Assembly: GCA_037176885.1 (NCBI GenBank)
Contig: JAWWNJ010000009.1
Span: forward strand, 2,666,001-2,730,000
Reading direction: 5' to 3'
DNA: 64,000 bases
Source of the DNA: Favolaschia claudopus
Lineage: Eukaryota > Basidiomycota > Agaricomycetes > Agaricales > Mycenaceae
The position numbers were made by a program, and so were the translations under genes. Below, one piece after another: positions 45,601 through 56,468 of the stretch (position 1 is the stretch's first letter; every line of letters begins with the position of its first letter). Under the pieces are notes generated by a model. That model ran no database searches and was not told the DNA's origin. It saw only the letters and a program-made list of their open reading frames with translations.

Positions 45601-47760
45601 GAAGAATTCATGTTTGAAACTGCCTCGTTCAGAGTCGTCCCCAAGCGAATCCCGCCTCTTGCTTCATCATTAAATCGTGCATGAGCTTCCGCTCTTCTTC
45701 CCAAAGGAAATCCCCCTTCATGCTGCTTATCTATCATCTCCTTCCTTTCAGCGGTATACCTCCCAGTAGGTACGAAGTCCGCTGGTTTCGGATTTAATGG
45801 CGGCATGTCCGCTAGAGGATCTCCAATTATCTCGCGCTTGATTCTATATTTCTCCGGAAGCTCTGTATAGACTGGCCGGATTTTCAATCCGACTGGTTTA
45901 TATTTCTTGCCCGCGAGAACCGAAACTTTTGGTACTTCTTCCTTGATTTCCTCGGAACAAGTGCTACAGGACTCTGGTGATATAAAATCCGCCGAGGCGC
46001 AACATCCACACCTTACTCCTTGCGTAAAGGAGTGTACTTTCCTTATCTCGACAGGTGTTTTTAGTGCGCGGGCCTTCTTCGGGCTTCTCGGGGATGTTCG
46101 GTTCCCCTTGTACCTCGATTTCCGGTCCTTCCCTGGTACTCCAAGTAAAGACACCATATTCTTGGTTGTCTTATTCTTTTCAAGCTTCTTACCCTTGCGG
46201 GGTCTTCTGCCTAAATTCTTGGAACAAGGTCTGCGCCCTTCTATCTCTTCATCGATCTCGACCCAGTTGACGCACTAATATACGCCTCCTGAATCTCTGT
46301 TTCATCAAATGTAAGCCCTCTCGGCTTAAAATATCCTCGATCTCTAACTCCTTATTCTCATTTAAACCCAAGTTTTAGCGCCACTTCTCCTCGTTCTTGC
46401 AGATGCACTAAGTCATCGAAGTTAGGCGAAAAACCCTGCTCCGCTTTATCTGGGTCAGCAGTTCCACCCGAATTCCTCATCCTCGACTTCCTCGACCGTA
46501 ACTCGAGATTGCTTTGTAGAACTTTTCTCTCGTCCACGAGGAAACGTAGGCATCGAACACCTCTTTCCTGTGTTGGGATCTTTCAAGGTAACCGTCTGAG
46601 AATCATTCCTGCCATTATTTACTTGGCATTCAGTTTAGAATCTCAAAGGGTCTTCCCAAAAGGACCTTATACGCCGGACCCCGAATTATATGTACTTGTA
46701 GATAGACAGTCATGTCCCCGAATTTGAAGGGAACATTCTTGGCTAACCCAACCGTCCGTTCAATACCTTTTATTCGCGCTTTCCATGTGTACAATAATGT
46801 CTGGGTCCCAGGATAATTTTAACAGATTAGCCGTCTCGAGAGACATTGACACAACCTGCGATCCCGAGTCCATAACACATTCTACTCGCGCCTGCTTATT
46901 TATAGTCGGGAATATTACCCTTAAATTGGCAGAGTCGCGCGCTACGAATATTGGCCTCTTCTCGTCTGTATAGATTTGCCTAGGTCTTTCACCCGGCTCG
47001 AGATTTTCCAAATATTGAAGGTAGGGGTCCAACACAGTGGACCGCTCCTTGTGGTACTTCTTCGGGTGGTCTGGTTTTGAATAAACACAGAGTTCAACGG
47101 AGGTAGTTCGCTCAGGCTAAGTGCGTCATACTCCAGTCGCGGTTCCTCTTCTTCATCCTCGAAAGGTAGGGCCTGTTCAATTTCATCTGCGAACATAACT
47201 TTCTTAATCGCGTCCCTAGGAACTGGCTTTCTAACTTTAGTTACGTCGCGTTTAATATTTGCCCTAACTTCCGGCGAAACTCCTACTAAGTCTCGCACAT
47301 CCAAAGTTACTTCTGTACGAAGTATCTTATCAGCGACCTTCCTTCCTAGACCTTCTCTCTGGACAGGGGCCCTAACTTGATACTCCCGCGGCTCGACTTC
47401 CGTGGTTTGTTGTTCTAAATCAACCAGTTGATTTTCTGTTCGATTTCTAACCGGCGGAACCGATACATAAGGAAGTTCGACATAAGCCCTGTTTTTCTAC
47501 GGGTCTTTTGCCTTTGTCGCGCCTATCTTCAGACTCGACCTTCCTCAGCCGCTTTGCTTCTCCAATCTTTGTCTTTATCAGCCCGACCTTTTTCTTTCCG
47601 GCTCTCAAGGGGCTTAGCACTGTCGGATTTTTGATGGCTCGCCCCCTATCCCTGAGCTCTTCAAAAATTTGGTCCGGGCTTTCCTTGACTCTGATTCCTT
47701 GTCTGAGCAAATTGCTCTTGAGTCGCGGGAAGTTCTCCCGCTTGTAAACCTCTCATTATC
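45600..47760 (-). CDS. Ty3 protease region and linkers, frame interrupted
   Basis: The aspartic protease motif is VECVMDSGSQVVSMS, with DSGS at 46859-46870. It continues as WDPDIIVHMESANKR and, in another frame, FGDMTVYLQVHIIRGPAYKV followed by LLGRPF. This is the pattern of Agaricomycete Ty3 proteases. Upstream (47447-47760) is a Lys/Arg-rich linker from gag; downstream (45579-46157) is a basic linker towards RT (GDPLADMPPLNPKPADF). Several frame changes. Confidence 0.75.
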
Positions 47761-47790
47761 AAGGTTTGAAATATCCCGTTCATGTCGAGA

Positions 47791-49171
47791 TTATTCCCGG
47801 CCAAAGGGCATTGTCTGACTTTGGGCCATATAGGTGGGTTGAACCACCTGTGGGACTTGATTTTGACCAGTAAGCTGTTGTTCAGCTTTCTGAAGTTTTA
47901 CTTTCAGAGTCTTTATCTCGTCCATAGCCAACTCTTGGTCCCATCCGGTAGAGGTATCGTTCTCGGAATTATAGAACGATTCATAGGTAGCTTGCCAGTT
48001 TTGGCCAACCACCTTGTTCTTCCAATAATTCTCTACTCTCTGTTTCTGACTTCCTTGTCCGTGAGGAATGAAGTTCCCGTCCCCAAGCTTATGGCTCCCG
48101 TTTTCTATTACTAGATGCCCCTTCTTGATGTGTTCATCTTTGTACGGGCAATCTCGTGAATAGTGTCCGGTTTCCTCGCAATAGAAACATTTCGCTTCTC
48201 CTCTGCGTTCCTGTCTATCACCCGGTGGACCTTGTCGAGATTGGGGTTGCGTGTTATACGCGTAACTCTGTCGCGGGTATTCGCGTTGAGTTTGATGAGG
48301 AGGAGGATCTTTAACAAAATTTTGCAAAGTCTTCAACACTTCTTCGTGTCGCAACTCTCCTGACCTCTGTATGAGAGCATATTGATCTCGGAGCTGAGCA
48401 ATCGCTCCATTAATTTCCTCGATCTTCTCTTCATACGGTTCGACTTTGACCATTGGTGTTATTGCTGTTTTGCTTAGCTTCCGAGTCTATTTTCAACGAC
48501 GGAGCTTTGTGCTGTTTAGAGGCCAAAGTTTCGGCGAGCTTTATTAACTCTTCCAATTTTATTGGATCCTCCTTACGATCATCACTGTCCTTGTCCGTGG
48601 ACTCCTGCAAGCGCTGGGAATTGAGTCTTAATTAACATGGTACTGTCAATTGACCCTCGAAGAGTCGTAGCAAAGCTCGACTCCCAGAGTTCCCAAATAC
48701 TGCTCACATGCGACCTGGTTAGTCATTAACGCAGGCGCGACATATAATTTCTTGACCTCTCTCAAGAATTCTATGCCGAATCTTCTAAGACGTCCTTCTT
48801 CGGTAAACCGCTATCCCACGGTTGCGTCGACATAATTGCCTCAAAAGTTCAACAGTCCCAGCGCGCTCCGATTTGATTTCTGGGTAACTGAGATAAACTT
48901 CACTAAGGAAGTCATCGTAGGTACCGGTCTCATATTTACTGAGCGTCCGCCAGACGTCTTTCTTTTTCTTAGGCAAGTAATTGGTGATCTGGAGTTTCTT
49001 TTCCTTATCATCCGTGATTCCTCCTAACTCGAAGATTTGTCCAACATGATCCACGAAGGTCATAAGATCCTCATAGTCTTCTGTTGTAAATTTCGGAGCA
49101 TTGGAATCCCAGGCATGAGGGACTTTGAAACTCGCGATCCGTCTTTCCGTTCTATCTTGTTGATCCGCCAT
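47791..49171 (-). CDS. Ty3 Gag with CCHC zinc knuckle, frame interrupted
   Basis: Start ATG 49169-49171 (MADQQDRTERRIASFKVPHA). The capsid-like N-terminal segment includes TTEDYEDLMTFVDHVGQIFE and QITNYLPKKKKDVWRTL. After a frame-poor stretch (48453-48785) the nucleocapsid part follows, with a CCHC knuckle C-x2-C-x4-H-x4-C in CFYCEETGHYSRDCP (48148-48189). A Gln/Pro-rich tail ends at 47791. Gag packages element RNA. Breaks near 48800 and 48600 include stops, some possibly assembly errors. Confidence 0.82.
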
Positions 49172-49731
49172 TCTGCCTCGACTTAAATCTTCTGAACCTA
49201 GAGTCTGAGAACTGTTCTGCGAGTCGAGATTATCTCTTCTCTCAATGGTAGATTCCTGGCTCGTTTGTGGTTGTGAAGAAGAAGCCGTGCTTATTTCTTG
49301 ATACGCTTTGCTCGAGCAGAGGTTTTGCTTTTAACTTCGGCTCTACCTTGTTCAGCAGGCGTTTGTGATTTTGCCTTCCTCTTTGAAGGCAGGCGGGGTA
49401 ACTCTTGTGGAGTTCTATGCCTGTCGGAACGTCTGTGTAGTGGCTTGGGAAAACCAGTTGAAGATTGTTCCCCGTCTCCCGAAATCTCGAAAGACTCCAG
49501 TTACAAAGTGTCTGTGTTCTAGTTTTTACTGAATCTAAGATCCAGTTGCGACTTTTCTTGTCTAAGTCGCACTTCGAAGCCTAAAGAGCTCTTCGAAGTA
49601 TATGCCCGAGTCGCGGCTAGAATTTAGCGCGCCTTTGTAGCAATTCTAGTTCCAAAAGCCAATAGGCCTTGAATGTATAAATTACTTCTATGAAGTAATA
49701 GCCAAATGAACCCCTCGCGGTGGGCTCCAGA
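49172..49731 (-). other. Leader between 5' LTR and gag
   Basis: About 560 bp of untranslated leader in element orientation. No convincing gene. Plus-strand frames here that run on into the LTR are treated as chance. Confidence 0.6.
49712..49731 (-). other. tRNA primer-binding site of the LTR element
   Basis: In element orientation, two bases after the LTR end (TTTCA) comes TGGAGCCCACCGCGAGG. The leading TGG complements the CCA of a tRNA 3' end. The exact tRNA was not identified; the site predicts a primer ending CCTCGCGGTGGGCTCCA. Confidence 0.7.
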
Positions 49732-51158
49732 TGAAACGCTTGCTATTGGTTTACTGTATAACTTTATTCGTAGAGATAATAAATCCCTTCAAACAAAATC
49801 CACACAACTTCAGCTTCGCGTGCGAGTCGGGGTTCCAGTAACGTATCTACTGTGGCAATCTGACTATATTCCTCAATCCGAGGATATATGTTATACAATT
49901 CAAAGTGTCTTGACTCGATTAATCTTGCTTTTGAGTTGGCGCGACTCAATCCTATTTGAGCCTTTCGAACTCAGGACTTAGTTTTTCGCAATGTCGGTTG
50001 GTTGTAGGAGTCTAGGTAATTTATCTTGTTCGAGTTTCCTTTCAATCCGATGGAATATGGCACTTGACTGTTAAGTCGCGCTTAATCCCTTGTACTCGCG
50101 TTTTCTCTTATCTCAGAATTCCGTTTCACGCGTCTGATTCCCGTTCAAGTTCACTTAGTTCACGCGTTTAACAAATCTCTGATCAAATCACAAGTCCAAT
50201 TTATAGATTGAAAACAAAACAGAAAACTAGTTAAGTTCCCTGGGTTGTCCCACTGGATGTGAACACTTCTTACTGAACGTGCGGCTGATAGCTTACACGT
50301 ACAATCAAGGAGGGAGCAATCCACTGGAGCCCAGCTAATAATTTACAGGCTTTATATACTACGCTCGAATAAATATTTACATCTCAATTGGGTATCTACC
50401 TACGTGTCCTGGTACGTGTATTGTCCTTATTTAGCAGACGAGGCTGTTAAGTCACGCCTGTGTGTCGTGGTTGCACGCGCGAGTAACGTGTAAGTACACG
50501 AGGAGTCACTATCGCATTTATCGCGTCGATCCCTCGTGATGGTCACGTGTGCGTGATGGATCCTCTCGATCCTTGACTCGATACTGGCTTCTATCCCACT
50601 CATCGCGGCTAGCCTTTCGAGGATACGAATGTTCCTGTTACGTGCCTCGCCTCGAGGTAAGGTCCTTCCGGTCCTTGCCAGAACTTCTAATCCGCCTTGA
50701 GTAGAGAAATCTCCTCAAGATCATTGATCCTATGATGATCCGCTCTTCGGCATCTTCGGCAATCCTTCTGCCGCCACTCAGTTCCCCTTGGTTCATCGTT
50801 CCGCGACTCGAATCCTCGATCTTGGTCTAGGCGCGCTGCCTAAGTATTCCTCCAATGTTATCCCATGTTCCTTGATGTCCCTTTAGGTCCCAATTCAATT
50901 GGTAGAATGGTTAGACTTAGGAGAGGGATTGATATCCTCGACTACCGTGTACGAGTACCCATTTCTGGATAATCATAAGTCGTAGACAAGTCTAGCTTTC
51001 CTTGCATCATTTAGTTAACAGCGCGGGTACGCTTTAACCCTCTGAGATATATTCCAAGAGATGTCCATATATTCCTCTTAGTTCAAACACGCGTTATATA
51101 ATATTAAACATGTTCAAAAATTGAGAAAACACGGGGTGTTTTCATCCCAGACCTATCA
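49732..51158 (-). repeat. 5' LTR (right copy), 1,427 bp
   Basis: Direct repeat of 33845-35270 with the same TG...CA ends, flanked on the right by TCGT. In element orientation it should hold the promoter for gag-pol. I could not place a clear TATA box with confidence. Confidence 0.97.
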
Positions 51159-51316
51159 TCGTTGTCGAAGTGCTAGTCAAGGTTAAAAGAACCGCACTGG
51201 CATCGACGCACGAAACACCTGGTATTATACTTGTCCACCAGGTGACGGTAATACACACGCGAGTAACAGAATGATTTAACGAAACAACTCTTTGCAATCA
51301 ATGTACAAAGCACAAC

Positions 51317-51937
51317 TCATTGTTCCAGTGTCTCTAGCCAGAATAATCCACCAACCCGCCTACTCGTATCTGGTCCTCGCCCTTCCACCATCCAATGTAC
51401 TGTGTCCCGTACCACTCTCAACACATGCTGCTGTACCGCAACCTGCTGTGGCTCCCCACTGAGGTCTCCAAATCCCACACCGTTCATCGCCCTCGAGAAT
51501 GCAGCCGAGTGCTCCCGATCCATCGCATCCAGCACCTCCATCCTGCGGCGGAACTATCCCGCTCGTAATCAAACTCAATCTAGAATGAGCGACATACGCA
51601 CGTCAAGCGTGTCCGGTCGCTCTTGCAATCGTTCCACCTTGTACGCCAACCGCTCAACCCAATTCTCAGTCTCCTGCACCTGAGACAACAGCCTGTCTAC
51701 TCGCGGGCGCACCTCACCGTCTTCACGCGGCGACGGCGGACGATACGCGTCGCAAAACTGCTTGAACGCGTCCAGCTCCACACGATGCGCCTTCATCGCC
51801 GTTCGCAGCGGTTCCAGTGACACATCCACCTCGACGGCGGCGATAAAGTTATGTGGCAGCCCAGCGAGGGGCGCGCTGACCTTGTCTAAAGCCATTCTGG
51901 CCTTGTCTACATGAGGCTTTTGTAGGATATATTCCAT
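51317..51937 (-). CDS. Small hypothetical helical protein, probably one intron
   Basis: Start ATG 51935-51937. The first exon (MEYILQKPHVDKARMALDKV, later VRPRVDRLLSQVQETENWVE) is amphipathic and probably coiled coil. A second segment (MDREHSA, VAVQQHVLRVVRDTVHWMVE) ends with TGA 51317-51319. An intron GTGCGTATG...CCGCCGCAG (about 51527-51585) is likely, but the two frames differ by one base, so the exact junction is unresolved. It begins only about 10 bp beyond the last legible part of the kinase gene and lies between that gene and the LTR element. No family recognised. Confidence 0.5.
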
Positions 51938-51946
51938 GCTAGCTGG

Positions 51947-54900
51947 TTAGCCAAGGTGGTCGTTGTTCTTCAGCGACAGGAGGGTGTCTTCCCATGCACG
52001 CACAGCGAGCACTAGGCAAGCACCTTGAGACATGAGCCTGCAGACATATTCATGGTCGACGCCGATGAGGACGGTCAAGAATTGTACCTTTGAATCGGCA
52101 CCTCGACAGCCCATACCCACCCGACATGATTGATTCAGCATCGACAATATGGCTTCCTGCAGAGGCACCGAAGAGCGTGCAGCCTTGATTCGGTCCAACG
52201 GTGTCACTGGGGTGGCAGGGTAGATCATGGGGGAAAGCAGCAGCAGGAAAACACTCACGGGTACTTGCTGACTGGTCCAATATTTTGGGGAATGACATAT
52301 GCCACCGTTGTGACGGTGAGAACGTCGAGCAATTTCAGCAGAGGACGTGGCTTTCTCTAAATCTCGAATACGTTCAGTGGCTTCGTACCCGTTCGAGATT
52401 GGCATTCTTAAAAACGAAGATGATCAGAAACGTGACATAGACACGCAACCATACCACTCACTGGATATCCATCAAGATAGCATCGTAGCCCCGATCCGAG
52501 ATGACCTTATCCAGTCCCTCTGAGCCATTCGTAGTCGTCACGACATTATCACCGTCCAATCTCAATCGTTTGGCCAACACCGTTCGGTTGATATCATTGT
52601 CCTACACACATGAATGAATTAATATATTCTATCAAAGTTGTTCACACATTACCTCGAGAGTCGACAATGAGCACCCTCAACTTTGACGAATCTTCGCTAC
52701 GCTGTCTGAGCAAGTAGTCTGGTGCAGGTATCTGGGGTCGTAACTCTCCCGATGAGTCTAAAGCCATTCCTGGAAACTCTTTGAGGTCTTCTCTCCCTGG
52801 GGATATCGCAGGCGTGTCCAGCCCGAAATCGTCGACTTTGACTGGCCGATTTGGCGTACTAGAGTCCGAGATTCCAAACACTACGGGCATTACTGCCTGA
52901 GTGATTTGAAGCGGATCATTCGAGGGCTCTCGCCCGCGGACACTTCCCTGAGGCGACAGGCCGGCAATATGGTTGGACGCAATGGCGTCCACGAGTGAGT
53001 CGATCTCCCCTGCCCCCGACGAAGTGAGGCTCTGCCTCCTCGAACGAACCTTCAGGGACTTGAACGAGGAATCCTTCGACGATGAAGACGACAGAGCCAA
53101 CTCTTCACCGTCCTGCGACAGTGACAGAGGTATTAAAAAGGAGAATCGACTTCCTTCATCCACCTTCGATTCCACCCTAAGCTGCCCACCCAGTCTGAAA
53201 AACAGATCGTCAGCTCATAGAACAAACAGAGCATAGACAATGCACTGACTGCTCCACTATTCTGGCCACCACAGCCAACCCCAAACCAACGCCGCCTCCA
53301 CTTCCAAGGCCCCCGCCGGCACCTGGTCGAGGCTCCAACGGTTCCACTTGCTCAAACTCCCTGAATATAGATGCCAACCGATCGGGGCCAATACCGCAGC
53401 CCGTATGTTCAACAACAATCTCTACAGCGGTTTGTTTGGGACCCCGCAAGAGTTCAGGCTCATCGTATGTCGCACACGCCACGGTGATTGTTCCTTCAGA
53501 AGGGTTTTTTACTGCAGCAAACACCGATTCGTGACCAGATATAAACGAAAAGTGAAAAGTGACATACAGGAATTGGCTGTCAAGTTCTGGACCACAGTCC
53601 GAATTTTTTTAGAATCACCGACGACGACCTTCGGCGATTGATCGAGCTCGAGATGGAATGCAATATTCCGCCGTTGTGCCTCTTTGCGGTACAGGTGAGT
53701 GGCGTCATCGATGGCGTACTGCAGATCAAACGGCTCGTTGAAAGTCGTCTCATTTCCGCTCTCCAGCCGAGTGAGATCTAGCAAGTCATTGATTGTGAAC
53801 AACAAGCTCTGTGTAACGCGTCAGTCAGTCCCTGATAAGGGGAGAAACGATATTATGACCTTGGAGGCAGCATGCGAGCGACTGAGGTTATCTCGTGTTT
53901 CATCATCCAACGGCCCATTGAGCGCCATCTCAAGATAACTGTTGAGATGTTAGAGCGAACATTGAATACGCAGTTTCAACCACATACTTGATGATATGAT
54001 TCAAAGGCGTCCGGACTGGCAAAATGAAAAGCTCAAGTTATATACTAGAGAAGATTCGCGCGATCCTGACCTTCATGTGATGCATTCGACAGCAGCAAAT
54101 TCGTCAGTCGGGTAGTCTGGAGTGCATTCTCCTTCTGCCTCCAAACCTCAATGAACTACAACAGAATGTCAGAGCCTTCAACTGTTTAACGTTACGAGTT
54201 GAACACACCTTGCCATACACCCAAGCCAAAACACCAGCGGTCTCAAGCTGCTCATCCGTGCATCCGCGACATCACATCTCCCCACCACCGTCTCCGACCA
54301 GGTTGCGAAACTCATCCTCGGCTCGAGAAGCGTTTCTGTTTGTGTCTTGGTGTGCGGATTCCCTGCCCAGTGAACATGACGCGGCTGTCCTTTGCGTAGG
54401 AAGCATATAAAATCCTTCCCCTCGCTTGACACCGGCACGTAAAGCATCCCGGCGATAACATCGAGACCTGCGCACTGTGCTTGAGATTCGGGAAGGGTGT
54501 CGGTAAAGCATTCTAGTGAAAAGAGGTAACGAGGAGGTAGACCAAGTAATTCCTCCGCATTCTGATAGGATATTGAGATCAGATAAATGGTTTGAACGGA
54601 TATAACCCACCTCCGAAACCTGCCGAACGACAAGGGCATCCCCTAGTTCGTCTACCGCAATGAGAACATCAAATCCTTGAACAGCGCCGGGCGTTCGAAT
54701 GGGCTAGAAACATGATCAGCACGTGAAACAATACAGTAGAAATCAGCGGGCACCTAATCTTCGCAACGCGAGAGCTTTCCATCCCTCCCGAGAATAAGAT
54801 GGTGGCCGTTTTCATCAGTGAGATGCTGAAAGCGGACGGTCAGAAACTGGGAGGCGTCGCTGGCGTCCGAACCAGAAGCAGACTGAGACTCTGAACCTGA

Positions 54901-55761
54901 GAGCGATCCGGACTGTGAGCCTGACTGCGACCCTGTACCAGCAGCAGAGGGACCAGGAGCAGACCATTGAGAAGAATGTGATCGTCTGCTGTCTCCAGCT
55001 GGTCGAAGAGAGGAAAAACCTAATTGATCATGGGGGCCCGGGGGAATTGTTAGCATCGCTCCGTGAACTGGTGCCACGATTGTATGCGGAATGGTGGGAG
55101 CTACCACGAACGCTGTCGGAGGGTAACGGAGGAAGACGAACGAGATCCAACTGAGACTCGTTCCATCGTAAGGGTGGGTCTGGCGTTTCGGCGTCGGGGA
55201 CTTCTTCTGGGGGCAAAGGATCGTCGCTCACGGGAACCTGCTTCGGCCGAGCACGAAGCTCTGTGGTCCCTGCAGAGGTTTTGGTGCGAGGGTAGGGGAT
55301 GCGACGTCGGTTACGGATGCTGACTGAGAAAATACGGCCAGAGTATCAGGGGGTAAGTCACCCTGGGTGAGAGACGATATGGAGGATGCGGTGAACGTGC
55401 GACGTAGATTCGGAGCAGCGTCCTCGCCCGGAAAATTCCTGAAATTTGGAGGGACATTGCTGGACCGGTGGCGACGTTTCTTGGACTTTTTTGTAGGCGT
55501 AGAGTCAACCTTTGGACTCTGAGCGGAAGACTCTGAGACAGTCCTTCTACCGGACCTCGAAGCGGCAGATTTTGATTGGAATTTTGAGGTCGAGGCATTG
55601 CCAGCTGGGAAGGTAGTGGCAGTAGTAGAATCGCGGCGAGAGAGATCGACGCTTGCACCGCCAGCGTTATCGTTTCGTGCGGGTTGAATTGTACCGCTGA
55701 AGAGGGAGCGTATTGGATAGACATACGAAGAGGAAGATAGATTAGAGTCTGTATTGGGCAT
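51947..55761 (-). CDS. Phytochrome-type hybrid histidine kinase lacking its GAF domain, with lesions
   Basis: Start ATG 55759-55761. A disordered Ser-rich N-terminus leads to the PAS-type phytochrome start. The biliverdin-Cys motif is SRCED (Cys codon 54763-54765), then PIRTPGAVQGFDVLIAVDEL, ELLGLPPRYLFSLECF and LPESQAQ. At 54470-54484 the text jumps in frame to the end of the PHY domain (DVIAGMLYVPVSSEGKDF, tongue motif LEPRMSF 54307-54330). The chromophore-holding GAF domain and most of PHY are missing. The kinase follows: H box SNASHEVRTPLNHII (His 54075-54077), N box TVVQNLTAN, G1 box EHTGCGI (D expected where H stands, 53405-53407), G2 GGGVGLGLA, and a receiver with LMDIQMPISNGYEATERI (Asp 52467-52469). 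Introns of 50-60 nt fit throughout. TAG at 54754-54756, a likely 7-nt insertion near 52656-52665 and an unreadable receiver end suggest decay. Confidence 0.85.
54754..54756 (-). other. Nonsense codon next to the biliverdin-Cys motif
   Basis: The exon ends TGC GAA GAT TAG, directly before the intron donor GTGCCC (intron 54704-54753), and the next exon starts CCC ATT CGA. Phytochromes read C-x-x-E-P-I here, so GAG (Glu) is the expected codon and TAG differs from it by one base. Confidence 0.7.
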
Positions 55762-56060
55762 AGACTGGGCTTGGCCCTTCTTGCTTGATGAAGACAGGCG
55801 CGATGATCTGATACCCTAGGTAGAGAGTAGTGGCCAGGAAAACTAGAGAACGGCAACGCCGAAGGTTCTGACCTGAATACTTAGGTTCGCAAACGGATCG
55901 ATTTGTTAAGAGTCGACACCTACGTACTGAATGAAGCCTGTTATAAGTAGCAAACTTTGCTAGCACGCGTCGGACGCATACTTTATGCTAAAGTAACATT
56001 GTAGTCAGCGTTACCTCCAGGAGACGTGCACGAAACGCGTGGAACGCGGCGCACCTTTAT
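55762..56060. other. Region upstream of the kinase gene, nothing recognised
   Basis: Upstream region of the kinase gene and 3' side of a weak minus-strand frame at 56062. No promoter element could be placed with confidence. Confidence 0.4.
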
Positions 56061-56061
56061 T

Positions 56062-56387
56062 CTACCTGCTCGCTGGGCGTCGTTGGAACTCTTTGCACAA
56101 AAAATCACGAAGGTCGAAGTGGGCTTCCTCGTCCACTGCTATCTCGAGATGTGAGACTGCGTCCGTTGTCGCGTGGGAGGAAGCTCTTTGAGAGTGCCGA
56201 GTAAATCCTCGCGAAATGGCGCTAAATTCTTCCTCTGTTTCTGTGACGTTGACAAAGAAAGGGGAGGTGTGGGAGCGAGTGCGGGCAACGCCGGACGTGA
56301 GGCTGGAACCCCCTCGCAAGTGCATACGGACGCTGCGTTGGTCGCGTTGGAGAGTGAAAAGTTGTTTTGATTTGTAGTGGAAGTCAC
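56062..56387 (-). CDS. Hypothetical small protein, weak candidate
   Basis: The minus-strand frame 56139-56387 (MTSTTNQNNFSLSNATNAAS, then NLAPFREDLLGTLKELPPTR) may join the frame ending at 56062 (AVDEEAHFDLRDFLCKEFQR). It would be divergent from the SET gene with only about 80 bp between starts. No domain. It could be the 5' region of the SET gene on the other strand. Confidence 0.3.
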
Positions 56388-56468
56388 GATCGCCCAGTTC
56401 GAACTCGTTACGACACTTTCGGTGATGCGTCTCGTCTTTCTTCTTCAACCACAACACTGCTGGCTAAA

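Larger units (their letters stand above)
33845..51158 (-). mobile_element. Full-length 17.3-kb Ty3/Gypsy LTR retrotransposon with antisense gene block
   Basis: Two near-identical direct LTRs (33845-35270 and 49732-51158) enclose gag, protease, RT, RNase H and integrase on the minus strand in Ty3 order. The 5' LTR is therefore the right-hand one. LTR ends are TG...CA. The flanks show a TCGT duplication (33841-33844 and 51159-51162; ATCGT if one end base is counted). Primer-binding and polypurine sites are in place. Typical fungal Ty3 elements are about 5-8 kb. The extra length here comes from the 6.3-kb plus-strand gene block between pol and the 3' LTR, plus long LTRs. The LTRs show no substitutions against each other that I can find, so insertion is recent. 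Confidence 0.96.

Noticed and set aside
49706..49981. Plus-strand frame shared by both LTRs (also 33718-34095)
   Set aside because: It runs from unrelated flanking DNA into the LTR and is simply an open stretch of LTR sequence present twice.
54199..54410. Plus-strand frames over the kinase gene
   Set aside because: They are antisense to the phytochrome PHY-end exon, which is clearly coding on the minus strand.
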